DNA of 64,000 bases, taken from Psychromonas arctica DSM 14288. GTDB lineage: Bacteria > Pseudomonadota > Gammaproteobacteria > Enterobacterales > Psychromonadaceae. The position numbers were made by a program, and so were the translations under genes. The DNA lies in NCBI RefSeq assembly GCF_000482725.1, contig NZ_KI519480.1, positions 16,967-80,966 of the forward strand, given 5' to 3'. Positions 45,438-55,298 of this stretch are shown in pieces; the first letter of the stretch is position 1, and every line of letters starts with the position of its first letter. The notes beneath the pieces are model-generated. The model worked only from the letters and a program-made list of their open reading frames with translations. It did not search any database and was not told the origin of the DNA.

Positions 45438-45714
45438 GCTGTGTTTAGGTTTAAGCTCACTAAATATCAAACTACAGACATCATTAAGTACTTTACTGTT
45501 TAAATAGCTCCATTTTTGTCCATGACCCTCTCAATAATGTTACTTACTACCTTCTTATTATTTGAATATTTGAATATTTTATTAGTCAAAGATAAAATCT
45601 GCCGACTCTGAACTTGATGTTCAATACGCGGTCATAATTTCAAGTTTTCATTTTAAAGTATAATTAATACCTTAAAATATCTTATTAATTATAATGTTAT
45701 AAATCAGGGTAAAC

Positions 45715-46320
45715 GTGTTTATGGGAAGTAAAGTAGCTAAATTCGCAACTAAAAGAGCCACTAAAACTACGGCGATGATAGTGATTGTTGGTTCTCTAAC
45801 CACCTCATTGTCGGCCTGTGTGGGCAGCAATGCGGTGACTGACAAGGTGATGCAGTTCAACTTGGAAGTGGTAGATAACCGCTACGGTCGTGGTGGTATT
45901 AATATTCTATTGATTCCTGTGTATGCATTAACACTGGCTGTTGATGTCGTTATTTTTAATGCACTTGAGTTTTGGACGGGTGAAAATCCTTTGAATGGCG
46001 AACCACATATCTTTGATTCTAAAGTTAAAACTATGTACAAAGTGAATGAGAAAGTGGATCCTGCATTTACTAAACCACCTTTAAAACCATTACAAAAAAC
46101 ACAAGTAGATCATCACTTGACTGAAAAAGCAGTGTATTCGATGCAAGTTAATCCAGTTAATAGCAAAACGATAGATTACAATATTGTTTATACAAATGGG
46201 GAAAAAGCGGTATTACGAGGAGAAAAGGTAGGAGAATTAGTGACTTTTTCCTTAAATGGTGAGTTTGTCACAATGGCTTCGCTTGATGAATTAAGCGACT
46301 TTATGACACCAAAGTCTTAA
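45715..46320 (+). CDS. DUF3332 family lipoprotein
   Basis: 201 residues from a GTG start, favoured because CAGGG sits 5 nt before it; ATG at 45721 is the alternative. The signal peptide ends at SLSAC, a lipobox. A central membrane-like segment (INILLIPVYALTLAVDVVIFN) precedes an N-x-L-E-F-W-T-G-E-NP block. This organisation fits DUF3332, a family of envelope lipoproteins of unknown function in marine gammaproteobacteria. It converges on purU with a shared terminator. Confidence 0.78.
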   Translation: MFMGSKVAKFATKRATKTTAMIVIVGSLTTSLSACVGSNAVTDKVMQFNLEVVDNRYGRGGINILLIPVYALTLAVDVVIFNALEFWTGENPLNGEPHIFDSKVKTMYKVNEKVDPAFTKPPLKPLQKTQVDHHLTEKAVYSMQVNPVNSKTIDYNIVYTNGEKAVLRGEKVGELVTFSLNGEFVTMASLDELSDFMTPKS

Positions 46321-46399
46321 TATCAATGACGCTAAAGAGTTGATCCCATGCTTAATGGTATTAATATTCAATTTTGTTAAATGACTAATTACAAAAAAT

Positions 46400-46425
46400 A
46401 AAACCTTAACAATTGTTAAGGTTTT
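46400..46425. terminator. bidirectional intrinsic terminator
   Basis: AAAACCTTAAC (46400-46410) and GTTAAGGTTTT (46415-46425) form an 11-bp stem with AATT loop, between the convergent DUF3332 and purU genes. T and A runs flank it. Confidence 0.9.
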
Positions 46426-46455
46426 TTATTATCTAAAGCTATTCTTTAGCTGATA

Positions 46456-47295
46456 TTATCTAAAAACAACAGTGCGGTTAGCATATACAAAGACTTTATC
46501 GTCTAACACTCGTTGTAATGCGCGGCTTAATACTGATTTCTCTACATCTCTACCTGCTTTTGCTAATGCTTCGGCATTATAAGCATGGTCAATATGTGCC
46601 ACATCTTGAGTAATAATTGGACCTTCATCTAGGTCATTATTCACAAAATGCGCCGTTGCACCAATGATTTTAACACCACGGTCGAACGCTTGCTGATAAG
46701 GTTTTGCACCAATAAAAGCTGGTAAGAAAGAGTGGTGTATATTAATTAATTTATTGGCATAGGCTTCAACAAAATTAGGCGTTAAAATACGCATATATTT
46801 AGCTAAAATCACATAATCCGGTGTGTACGGTGCAATCGTTTCCAATACCTTTTGTTCGTGCTCCTCACGTGTAAGGCCTTCATGGCTTACTGTGTGGTAA
46901 GGAATATCAAATTTAGTCACTAAATCTTCTAAGATATCATAATTACCAATTACCGCAGCAATCTCTACATCAATACCACCATAGGTACTTTTCATTAAAA
47001 TATCACCAATACAATGCGCTTCCTTGGTGACTAAAATAACAATGCGTTTACGGTGGCTTGCACTGATCAAAGAGCGTGTAGAACCTTTTGGCAAATTCAA
47101 ATCTAAATCCGCTAATAGCGTATGGTCGTTAAAAATACCTTCAATCTCTGTACGCATAAAAAAACGATTATATTGATGGTCAACAAATTCATCATTCTTA
47201 ACGACATTTAATTGGTGTTTTTGACAGATATTAGTAATTTGTGCGATTAACCCTTTTGAGTCGGGGCAATTTGTTAGTAATGTTTTCTTTTCCAT
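46456..47295 (-). CDS. purU: formyltetrahydrofolate deformylase
   Basis: 279 residues from MEKKTLLTNCPDSKGLIAQI (E. coli 280); a longer frame to 47403 only overlaps ychJ. The N-terminal ACT domain (about 1-80) is followed by the formyltransferase fold with the active-site series NIHHSFLPAF and GATAHFVNNDLDEGPII (catalytic N-H-D). It hydrolyses 10-formyl-THF to formate and THF, balancing one-carbon pools. ychJ is immediately upstream on the same strand, a pairing also seen in E. coli. Confidence 0.95.
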   Translation of the reverse strand: MEKKTLLTNCPDSKGLIAQITNICQKHQLNVVKNDEFVDHQYNRFFMRTEIEGIFNDHTLLADLDLNLPKGSTRSLISASHRKRIVILVTKEAHCIGDILMKSTYGGIDVEIAAVIGNYDILEDLVTKFDIPYHTVSHEGLTREEHEQKVLETIAPYTPDYVILAKYMRILTPNFVEAYANKLINIHHSFLPAFIGAKPYQQAFDRGVKIIGATAHFVNNDLDEGPIITQDVAHIDHAYNAEALAKAGRDVEKSVLSRALQRVLDDKVFVYANRTVVFR

Positions 47296-47323
47296 TATTT
47301 TCTCGATTGGTTCAATTTTGCTA

Positions 47324-47788
47324 TTAAGCACAGCACTTTTTATATTTTTTGCCACTACCGCAAGGGCATGTGTCGTTGCGCCGTATCTTACCTGATTTTT
47401 CACTAGGATAAAAAGTTCCGTCGCAATAAAGCCATTGTTGATGATCTTTCACAAAGTTAGAAAGTTCGTGATGGCAATTTAATTGCCCTTGAGCGACATA
47501 CCAAGCTTTAAATTCTACGGTCCCCGTATCTGCAAGCATTGTTGTATTGATAATATCGAGGCGTTTCCAATCTAATGATTTTTCAGATAATTTTTCCACG
47601 GTTAAATCACCTCGATAATCAGGGTGATAGGTCGAGAATAAGTATTCGCCAAGTTGTAAACAGAATGCGCTAAAACGAGATCGCATTAATTGTTCACAGG
47701 TAGCAGGCTTTTGTTGTAGGTCATGAAAGGGTTGACAACAGTCTTGATAGATTTTTCCGCTGCAACAAACACAAAGTGTATTTTTCAT
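47324..47788 (-). CDS. ychJ: YchJ/UPF0225 family protein with two SEC-C motifs
   Basis: 154 residues. Zinc-binding SEC-C motifs sit at each end: CVCCSGKIYQDCC near the N-terminus and TCPCGSGKKYKKCC at the C-terminus. The middle (MRSRFSAFCLQLGEYLFSTY, then EFKAWYVAQG) is the NTF2-like YchJ domain. The molecular role is not established; SEC-C motifs bind zinc and often contact ribosome or SecB-like partners. It ends 28 bp before the purU start and is probably co-transcribed. Confidence 0.93.
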   Translation of the reverse strand: MKNTLCVCCSGKIYQDCCQPFHDLQQKPATCEQLMRSRFSAFCLQLGEYLFSTYHPDYRGDLTVEKLSEKSLDWKRLDIINTTMLADTGTVEFKAWYVAQGQLNCHHELSNFVKDHQQWLYCDGTFYPSEKSGKIRRNDTCPCGSGKKYKKCCA

Positions 47789-47842
47789 ATTCTCGCTTTC
47801 CTATATAAAGTCCATAAAAATCAATAAAAAAAGCTCATAAAA

Positions 47843-47863
47843 AAAGCGCTCATTGAGCGCTTT
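47843..47863. terminator. intrinsic terminator of asnB
   Basis: AAAGCGCTC (47843-47851) and GAGCGCTTT (47855-47863) form a 9-bp stem with 3-nt loop, 22 bp past the asnB stop on the minus strand and ending in a T run (A run on the plus strand). Confidence 0.85.
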
Positions 47864-47885
47864 ATTGTACAGTCAATAATAATAC

Positions 47886-49556
47886 TTATTTTTGTGCGTA
47901 AGCGTCATTATGAATGCCTGCAGCACGACCCGAAGGATCGGCATTATTTTGGAAACTTGCGTCCCACGCTAATGCTTCAACAGTTGAACAAGCAACAGAT
48001 TTACCATGAGGAACACATTCTGCCGCACTGTCTAGTGGGAAATGGCCTTCAAAAATACTACGGTAGAAGTAAGCTTCTTTAGTATCTGGTGTATTAATTG
48101 GGAATTTGAACTCTGCAGCAGCAAGCTGTTGATCTGTTACTAGGGTCGCAACATGCTCTTTTAGTGTATCAATCCAGTTGTAACCAACGCCGTCAGAGAA
48201 CTGCTCTTTTTGACGCCATAATACTTCAGGTAATAACTGACCATCAAACGCTTCGCGTAGGATATTTTTCTCGATTTTACCATCTTTGATCATTTTAAGT
48301 TCTGGGTTAGTGCGCATTGCTACGTCTAAGAACTCTTTATCTAAGAAAGGTACACGCGCTTCAACACCCCAAGCTGCCATTGATTTATTAGCACGCAAAC
48401 AGTCAAACATATGAAGTTTGCTTAGTTTACGGTTTAACTCTTCATGGAACTCTTTTGCGTTTGGTGCTTTATGGAAGTATAAGTAACCGCCAAATATTTC
48501 ATCAGCACCTTCACCAGAAAGTACCATTTTGATACCCATTGCTTTAATCTTACGTGCCATTAAGTACATTGGCGTTGATGCACGGATAGTCGTTACGTCG
48601 TAAGTTTCTAAGTGATAGATAACTTCTTTAAGTGCATCAATACCATTTTGTACGGTAAAGATAATAGGGTGGTGAATAGTACCTAATTCATCAGCAACTT
48701 TTTGAGCCGCTGCTAAATCTGGTGAACCTTCAAGACCTACAGAGAACGAGTGAAGTTGTGGCCACCAAGCGCCAGTCTCATCATTGTCTTCGATACGCTG
48801 TTTAGCAAATTTTTGCGTGATTGCAGAAATAACAGATGAATCTAAACCACCAGATAATAAAACACCGTAGGGTACATCACACATCAATTGACGTTTTACA
48901 GAGTCTTCTAGTGCTTTACCGATTTCAGCAGCGCTGCCGCCGTTATCTTTAACTGCATCATATTCCATCCAATCACGAACGTAATATTTAGTTAATTCAC
49001 CGATTTCGCTGTCTAAGTAATGCCCTGGTGGGAACTCAGATACTTTTGAACAAATTGGTGTTAACGCTTTCATTTCAGATGCAACATAGTAGTTACCATG
49101 TTCATCCCAACCTTGATACAAAGGAATAATTCCCATGTGGTCACGGCCGATTAAGTATTTATCTTTTTCTTCGTCATATAAACAAAAAGCAAAGATACCG
49201 TTTAGATCATCTAAAAACGCATTACCTTTCTCTTCGTATAAACCAAGAATGATTTCACAGTCTGATTTAGTTTTAAATTGGTAACCACAAGTTAATTCAG
49301 CTTCTAATTCTTTGTGATTGTAGATTTCACCATTTACCGCAAGTATGTGTGTATTATTTTGATTGTATAAAGGCTGTGCACCATTATCCACGTCAACGAT
49401 AGAAAGACGTTCATGAACAAGGATCGCTTTATCAGAAGAATAAACACCAGACCAATCTGGGCCACGATGACGAAGCAGTTTTGACATTTCAATTGCTTGT
49501 TGGCGCAATGCGATAGGATCGCTTTTAATGTCGAGCACACCAAAAATAGAACACAT
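47886..49556 (-). CDS. asnB: asparagine synthase (glutamine-hydrolysing)
   Basis: 556 residues from MCSIFGVLDIK, where Cys2 becomes the N-terminal nucleophile of the class II glutamine amidotransferase domain; the longer start would destroy this. The synthetase domain has the PP-loop LLSGGLDSSVIS. It forms asparagine from aspartate, ATP and glutamine. AAAGGTAACC precedes the start. It stands as a single gene with its own terminator. Confidence 0.97.
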   Translation of the reverse strand: MCSIFGVLDIKSDPIALRQQAIEMSKLLRHRGPDWSGVYSSDKAILVHERLSIVDVDNGAQPLYNQNNTHILAVNGEIYNHKELEAELTCGYQFKTKSDCEIILGLYEEKGNAFLDDLNGIFAFCLYDEEKDKYLIGRDHMGIIPLYQGWDEHGNYYVASEMKALTPICSKVSEFPPGHYLDSEIGELTKYYVRDWMEYDAVKDNGGSAAEIGKALEDSVKRQLMCDVPYGVLLSGGLDSSVISAITQKFAKQRIEDNDETGAWWPQLHSFSVGLEGSPDLAAAQKVADELGTIHHPIIFTVQNGIDALKEVIYHLETYDVTTIRASTPMYLMARKIKAMGIKMVLSGEGADEIFGGYLYFHKAPNAKEFHEELNRKLSKLHMFDCLRANKSMAAWGVEARVPFLDKEFLDVAMRTNPELKMIKDGKIEKNILREAFDGQLLPEVLWRQKEQFSDGVGYNWIDTLKEHVATLVTDQQLAAAEFKFPINTPDTKEAYFYRSIFEGHFPLDSAAECVPHGKSVACSTVEALAWDASFQNNADPSGRAAGIHNDAYAQK

Positions 49557-49763
49557 AAGGTTACCTTTTTTATTGTAAACGGGTATCAAAGTAGCCCGTT
49601 ACTTCTTGAATTACTTCTAAGCGTAAGATTATTAACCAATTCGCTTAGTGATCAAACTAGATCAACATATTGAGGTTTATGATTTTTGCAGAATAAACAT
49701 CAAAAGTCACATGAAATCAGTACAATTTAGTAACAAAAAAAACTGATTCCATAATATTTCCTT

Positions 49764-51380
49764 CTATAAGTCGAGTTTATAGGGGCTATTCGGTAAAACG
49801 TTCTCCAAATCTGACCAAACATGGCGAGCAAAACCTGCTCCGGCTTCTTCGTACATGTTAAAAACTAAGTGCACGCCTAATTCGTTTAATTCAACTTCGT
49901 CGGTTTTATAATGAGCTAATGCGGCGACTTTGAAGGTATGCCCGTCAATTTTATTCAATTGTTCGGCGGCATAACGGTTACCATTATGATCGGGCATCGC
50001 TAATAAAATTAACTTAACATTCTCAGTGAGTTGTAATTTGCTCCAAAAATCTGAATCCAAAGCATCGCCGGTGATCACGCGACGACCTGCTTCGCGATGT
50101 TGCAAGGTGGTATGATGGTTGTAATCAATACCCATTACTTTTTCACCGTAAGTATCTTTGAGCGCATCGTATGCACCCACCCCAATTCGGCCCATACCCA
50201 TTACTAAGATTTGAGCATCACCAACACGAACTGGTCGATCATCTTGATGTAAGCGAGTTGATTGGTAACGTTTTAAGGCTAAGCTATAGCGCATATAAAT
50301 AGTGTCAGCATATTTATTCAATAAAGCAGAAATGATAAAACTCAGGGAGACGGCAATGGCAATAATAATTAACCAGTCCTGACTTAACCAACCTTTATGA
50401 GTTGCTAATGACGCGACAATTAAGCCAAACTCACTGTAGTTGGCTAAACTGAAAGCGGCAAATAATGAGGTACGTGAACGTAGTTTAAATTTACTTAAAG
50501 TTAAGAAGTAAAAGATGATTTTACCGGCTAATAAGAGGGATAAAATGCCAGCCACCATAAGGTGGTCAACATTAGGTAAACCAGATAACCCTATATTTAA
50601 AAAGAAACACACCAAAAACAGCTCTTTTAAATTAAACAATGATCTCGCCATCTCTTTAGCACTAGGATGTCCTGCTAGCAGCATACCTGCAATTAAAGCA
50701 CCTAAGTCCGCTTTCATGCCGACACTTTCAAATAACCCAGCACCGACCACTAAAGCTAAAAAGAAACCATATAAGATCAACAATTCGCCATGTCCAGCTT
50801 TGTCTAATAGTTTATATAAAATAGGTCTAATTAAAGGTAAAGCCAATAACCCTAGCGCCCACAGAGAGGGGATTTTACCGACTGATATAGTTAAAAATAG
50901 CACAGCAAAAATATCCTGCATGATCAGTATACCAATGGCGATACGACCATAAAGCGAGTTACTTTCACTCTTTTCTTCTAATATTTTCACCGCAAATACG
51001 GTACTGGAAAAGCTTAATGCAAAGGCAATTAGGACAATGCCTGCAATATCTAACTCAGAAAAAAGTGAGACACCAATTTGTTTGATTGCAAATAGCAATA
51101 AGGTATAAAAAATAATGCTGGAAACAAGGTGGATAGTCGTTCCTGCCCATACTTCGGATTTAAATAAAGTGCGAATATTGAGTTTTAAGCCAATAGAAAA
51201 AAGCAACAAGGTTACCCCTAAATCAGCAAACGTCACTAAAGCATCGGTGGATTCAAAACCAACGAAGTTAAGGCTAAAACCGGCTAATAAAAAACCAACC
51301 ATAGGCGGTAGTCCGGTTAAGTTAATTAACATTCCAAAGATAAAGGCAACGCTTATAAAGAGTAATATTGTGCTATCCAT
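49764..51380 (-). CDS. Kef-type monovalent cation:proton antiporter (CPA2) with RCK domain
   Basis: 538 residues. About twelve membrane helices (1-370) include LIAFALSFSSTVFAVKILEE and GMKADLGALIAGMLLAGHP, typical CPA2 sequences. A C-terminal RCK/TrkA-N Rossmann domain begins with ILVMGMGRIGVGAYDAL. This is the YbaL/KefB/KefC architecture for potassium or sodium exchange with protons, gated by nucleotide binding. The KefC-type glutathione-binding features are not evident, so the regulator is uncertain. No kefF/kefG-like ancillary gene is adjacent. Confidence 0.88.
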   Translation of the reverse strand: MDSTILLFISVAFIFGMLINLTGLPPMVGFLLAGFSLNFVGFESTDALVTFADLGVTLLLFSIGLKLNIRTLFKSEVWAGTTIHLVSSIIFYTLLLFAIKQIGVSLFSELDIAGIVLIAFALSFSSTVFAVKILEEKSESNSLYGRIAIGILIMQDIFAVLFLTISVGKIPSLWALGLLALPLIRPILYKLLDKAGHGELLILYGFFLALVVGAGLFESVGMKADLGALIAGMLLAGHPSAKEMARSLFNLKELFLVCFFLNIGLSGLPNVDHLMVAGILSLLLAGKIIFYFLTLSKFKLRSRTSLFAAFSLANYSEFGLIVASLATHKGWLSQDWLIIIAIAVSLSFIISALLNKYADTIYMRYSLALKRYQSTRLHQDDRPVRVGDAQILVMGMGRIGVGAYDALKDTYGEKVMGIDYNHHTTLQHREAGRRVITGDALDSDFWSKLQLTENVKLILLAMPDHNGNRYAAEQLNKIDGHTFKVAALAHYKTDEVELNELGVHLVFNMYEEAGAGFARHVWSDLENVLPNSPYKLDL

Positions 51381-51721
51381 GAGTTCTCTTATTGTAAATG
51401 GGTGATTTTTTATCTGAATTTAAGTTTTTAAATCATTTTCAGTCTTGTGATTCAATTTCTTTAATATTTTAAATATTGTTTTGTCGAAATATGTATCGAA
51501 ATAGTTGTGTCTAAATTTTAGTGTCGCAATTATTGTATTTGTATCTTTTCATAAGCGTGAAGAAAAAGGCATTACTTTATTTAAATAAATTTAAGGCCTT
51601 ATCACGACCGAGTTGATGAGATTGGTGTCGCTAAGACAAAGACTCATTGTTTAAGAGGCCTGAACTTTTTAACTACAAATTAGAGTTAAAACGGTATTTA
51701 AAACGATACTTAGAACGATAT
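51381..51721. other. 341-bp intergenic region with a tandem repeat at the right end
   Basis: AT-rich and gene-free; holds the antiporter promoter. Three 12-bp units (ACGGTATTTAAA, ACGATACTTAGA, ACGATATTTAAA) run from 51691 to 51726 and contain the stop codon of the Sel1 gene. Confidence 0.5.
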
Positions 51722-53452
51722 TTAAAACAATGTTATTGGAGCCGATGCTGTTGATTCGGCTTGTTGTTCTGATTCAGGCCTGAATGCATGTTCCATTGAT
51801 TGTTGCTGTTGTGCTTTTTGTAATTGTAGGTTTTGTGGCTGAATGTATTCAACAAAAGTAGTGGTATCTGGCCAAAAACGATATATGTTCAGGGTTATGC
51901 TATCTTTTAATGTCCATTGATAACTTGTTTCGCCTTGAAGTGCTTCGCCAATAGATAGGTGAGGTTCTCCATAACGTTCAGTTAATTGTTGTTTTATTTT
52001 ACCAATTAATGCTGGATTATTGCGACCAACAAAAGTATAGGTGGCTTTTACGAATTGATTTTCTCGCGTGTAGTCAATGGTCAACTCACTAGAGCCTTTG
52101 ATCATGGCTCCGGTGAAATAACGATCTGACCATTGAGTATTATCTTCTGACAACACTTTAATCGATTGCTGCTTTATTTTATCACGTAATAAAGTGCGGT
52201 CTGCACAACTGATTAACTCTGAGAATAATAAAGTGGTTGCTGTATCTAAGCATTGTTCATGACTTACGAGTTTTTCTAACTTTGTTTTCGCCCAAGTCTG
52301 CGATGCTTTTTTATATAAGGCAATTGCTTCAGCTTTATTAACCTTAGTGAAAATACCATGCTCATAAAAGTAAGCTAATTTCGCATGCGCTAACTTAAAA
52401 TCTAATGTGGAAGCATATTGATAGTTTTTAAATGCTTTCTGTAAGTTTCTACTTATATCGTTCGGAAAACCTGAAGTACCATATTCATATATTTGTGCCA
52501 GTTGATAATAAGCTTGTGCATGGTCACGGCGTGATGCTTGCGTATACCATTCGATAGCTACCTGAATATTTTTAGCCGTGCCTTTACCCATTTGTGATAA
52601 ATAACCGAGCCGGTATTGAGCATCGGTATTACCTTGCAATGCCGCTTGACGATACCATACTAAAGCTTGTGAAAAATTAGTGGTAGTACCATCTCCTAGC
52701 TCGAGTAATTGACCTAATTTGAAGGCTGAGGGAGCATAACCATTGGTGGCTGATTTTGTATAAAGTTGAATGGCTCTAGGGTAGCTTTGCTTTTCACCCA
52801 ACCCTTTTTCATAAATCATCGCCAGCTCGTACTGTGCGGCTAAATTATTTTGAGTGGCCGCTTTTTGGTACCAATAAATAGACTTTTTATAATCTTGTTT
52901 TATACCTAATTCATTATTTTGAGCAGATTGGTATAACTTACCTAGGCTAATTTGTGCATTCACATGACCTTGTTCAGCGGATTTTTGATACCAATAAATG
53001 CTTTGTGTAGTGTTTTGTTTGGTGCCAATACCCTGTAAATAATAATTACCTACCTGGAATTGTGAAATAGGGTCACCCTGATTTGCAGCTAGTAAAAAAT
53101 AACTTAATGCTTTGCTTGAATCCTGTTCAGTACCGACGCCTTTTGCATACATAGTCGCGGTGACATATTGCGCGGCAGGGTTGCCTTGTTGTGCAGCTTT
53201 TTGGTACCAATAAATTGCTTTTTTAAAGTCTTTTGCGACCCCTTGACCACTTTCATACATCCAGCCTACAGTGTACTGAGCGGCAGGATCTCCTTGTGTT
53301 GCGAGTGGAAGCCAGATTTGTACTGCTTTTTTATAATTCCCAGACTGTGCTGCTTCATAACCATCGGTGAATTTAGCTTGTGCGAATAGCGGCCCTGAAA
53401 AACAGAACAGTAAAATAGATGAAATAAGTAAGTGAGGTACTTTCAGCATCAT
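51722..53452 (-). CDS. periplasmic Sel1-repeat (TPR-like) protein
   Basis: 576 residues from MMLKVPHLLISS (a start six codons earlier is also open). A signal peptide ends near GPLFAQA. About ten Sel1-like repeats of 36 residues follow (AAQYTVGWMYESGQGVAKDF type, about 30-390), each with the A..LG.ly..G.GV..D..KA..WY pattern. The C-terminal 180 residues lack repeats. Sel1 proteins act as scaffolds in the envelope. Partners are unknown, and no operon mate is seen. Confidence 0.87.
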   Translation of the reverse strand: MMLKVPHLLISSILLFCFSGPLFAQAKFTDGYEAAQSGNYKKAVQIWLPLATQGDPAAQYTVGWMYESGQGVAKDFKKAIYWYQKAAQQGNPAAQYVTATMYAKGVGTEQDSSKALSYFLLAANQGDPISQFQVGNYYLQGIGTKQNTTQSIYWYQKSAEQGHVNAQISLGKLYQSAQNNELGIKQDYKKSIYWYQKAATQNNLAAQYELAMIYEKGLGEKQSYPRAIQLYTKSATNGYAPSAFKLGQLLELGDGTTTNFSQALVWYRQAALQGNTDAQYRLGYLSQMGKGTAKNIQVAIEWYTQASRRDHAQAYYQLAQIYEYGTSGFPNDISRNLQKAFKNYQYASTLDFKLAHAKLAYFYEHGIFTKVNKAEAIALYKKASQTWAKTKLEKLVSHEQCLDTATTLLFSELISCADRTLLRDKIKQQSIKVLSEDNTQWSDRYFTGAMIKGSSELTIDYTRENQFVKATYTFVGRNNPALIGKIKQQLTERYGEPHLSIGEALQGETSYQWTLKDSITLNIYRFWPDTTTFVEYIQPQNLQLQKAQQQQSMEHAFRPESEQQAESTASAPITLF

Positions 53453-53470
53453 GCCGATGATAAATTCCAT

Positions 53471-53775
53471 GTATAAAAAATTGATATTATTTGATTATAA
53501 CACTACCTATTTAGTTAGGCTTAGTTATATTTAATTTAATGAGAGGTAATGTCACTCGTATTTAGTCAAAATAATTAAAAAAATTGATAAGTGCGTCTCC
53601 ATTAAATACTTTAAACTTTAACTTGTTGATATTTATGATGTTATTTTTTATTTTAATGGATGGATTGCTGTTAATCTTACTAAAAGAAGATCAAAGTTGG
53701 TTTGATTAAAACCAACTTATTTACATTGATTGAATAATGTACTGCAATAAATCAGCCAACAAAATATAGCTGTAT
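53471..53775. other. 305-bp intergenic region
   Basis: Gene-free and AT-rich. The right part contains a hairpin downstream of the ferredoxin gene (listed as a terminator); the left part holds the Sel1 gene promoter. Confidence 0.4.
53694..53718. terminator. possible terminator downstream of yfaE
   Basis: AAGTTGGTTT (53694-53703) and AAACCAACTT (53709-53718) form a perfect 10-bp stem with 5-nt loop. It is 57 bp past the yfaE stop; the T run after it on the minus strand is weak, so it may stabilise the 3' end instead. Confidence 0.6.
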
Positions 53776-54027
53776 TTATTGGCTCTTGATACTGATATTT
53801 GTTTCACTTTTGCTACAGCAAAGTAATATTTCGTCATCTTTAAGGTAAGCCAACGGAAAGCTACTGTAGTCTGGTTTTCCTTCAAGTAAAATTGAACGGC
53901 AAGCGCCACAGTGTCCATCTCGACAATGAAACTCAACGGACACCGCTTGAGACTCTAAATTCTCAAGCAATGTCTTGTTCGGGTCAAGCGTGTAGGGTTT
54001 GCCGTTGTAAGTCAGTGTTGATGACAT
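53776..54027 (-). CDS. yfaE: 2Fe-2S ferredoxin, ribonucleotide reductase maintenance protein
   Basis: 83 residues. Plant-type 2Fe-2S ligands are C35, C40 and C43 in CRDGHCGAC and one of C70/C71 in LLCCSK. In E. coli YfaE follows nrdB and regenerates its diferric-tyrosyl radical cofactor. Here too it follows nrdB, 13 bp downstream on the same strand, supporting that job. Confidence 0.92.
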   Translation of the reverse strand: MSSTLTYNGKPYTLDPNKTLLENLESQAVSVEFHCRDGHCGACRSILLEGKPDYSSFPLAYLKDDEILLCCSKSETNISIKSQ

Positions 54028-54040
54028 TTTTTAAACTTGT

Positions 54041-55186
54041 TTACAGTTCAAACGTACTAAGATCTGCACTATCCACTGAGCTGTTAATTTGTCCTACTAA
54101 GTAAGAACTAATCTCTGCTTCCTGTGGGGCAACTTGTACATTGTCACTAACTAACCAATGGTTGATCCAAGGGATCGGGTTACTTTTAACTTCAAAATGT
54201 GGTTCATAACCAATCGCTTGCATACGTTGGTTAGCAATGTATTCAACGTATTGACATAAAATTTGTTCATTTAAACCGATCATTGAACCATCTTTAAACA
54301 GGTATTGCGCCCATTCTTTTTCTTGTTCCGCTGCTTTCAAGAAAATAGCGCGACCTTCAGCAAAACACTCTAACGCTATCTCTGCCATTTCAGGGTCATC
54401 TTTACCATCTGCCCATAGGTTTAATATTTGTTGCGTTGAATTTAAATGTAATGCTTCATCACGTGCAATTAGCTTGATGATTTTAGCGTTACCTTCCAAT
54501 AAATCACGTTCAGCAAAAGCAAATGAACAAGCAAATGAAACGTAAAAACGGATCGCTTCTAAGGCATTTGTCGAACAGATACATAGATATAATTTTTTCT
54601 TAATATCACGTAAAGTTAATGCTTCTGTTTTGCCTTGAATATTAACGTATTTAACTTCAGTTTGCTCAAACCCGTGTAACTGCATGAATTGCACCGCATG
54701 GATCAGTTCATCGTAATAAAAAGAGATATCAATGGCACGTTTTTGAATTTCATTGTTATTAACAATATCTTCAAACACTTCATTTGGGTCAGTAAATAAA
54801 TTACGTAAAATATGCGTGTAACTACGGCTGTGAATAGTTTCAGAAAACGCCCATGTTTCAATCCATGTCTCTAGCTCCGGCAATGAAACGATAGGTAACA
54901 ATGCAACGTTTGGGCTACGGCCTTGAATTGAATCTAATAAGGTCTGATATTTTAAGTTAGAGATAAAAATATGTTGTTCATGGTCCGGCAGATTTAAAAA
55001 ATCGATACGATCGCGGCTAACGTCAATTTCTTCTGGACGCCAAAAGAAAGACAGCTGCTTTTCGATAAGCTTCTCAAATACCTCAAATTTTTGTTGATCG
55101 TAACGAGCCACGTTAACAGGGTTACCAAAGAACATAGGTTCTTTCATAGCATCGTTGGAAAGGGTAGAGAAAGTTGTGTAAGCCAT
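54041..55186 (-). CDS. nrdB: class Ia ribonucleotide reductase, small (beta) subunit
   Basis: 381 residues from [20 protein letters not shown], with GGAGAG just before; a longer frame starts 20 codons earlier but has no ribosome site. The radical tyrosine is in [11 protein letters not shown], and the iron ligands lie in the conserved E/H helices ([38 protein letters not shown]). It supplies the tyrosyl radical for deoxynucleotide synthesis. yfaE follows, but nrdA, which normally precedes nrdB, is not here: the upstream gene is a fatty acid hydroxylase. Confidence 0.97.
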   Translation of the reverse strand: MAYTTFSTLSNDAMKEPMFFGNPVNVARYDQQKFEVFEKLIEKQLSFFWRPEEIDVSRDRIDFLNLPDHEQHIFISNLKYQTLLDSIQGRSPNVALLPIVSLPELETWIETWAFSETIHSRSYTHILRNLFTDPNEVFEDIVNNNEIQKRAIDISFYYDELIHAVQFMQLHGFEQTEVKYVNIQGKTEALTLRDIKKKLYLCICSTNALEAIRFYVSFACSFAFAERDLLEGNAKIIKLIARDEALHLNSTQQILNLWADGKDDPEMAEIALECFAEGRAIFLKAAEQEKEWAQYLFKDGSMIGLNEQILCQYVEYIANQRMQAIGYEPHFEVKSNPIPWINHWLVSDNVQVAPQEAEISSYLVGQINSSVDSADLSTFEL

Positions 55187-55298
55187 GTGACTCTCCGTCA
55201 GAATTATAATGTTGCGTATACTAACAAGATAGTACGCTTGAATCACTTTTTTGTATCACTTTAACTTCTTTTTTATGGTAAAAAAAAACTGGCTTAGT

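Noticed and set aside
47296-47403. N-terminal extension of purU
   Set aside because: The added residues overlap ychJ and are not part of the ACT domain; the MEKKTLL start matches family length.
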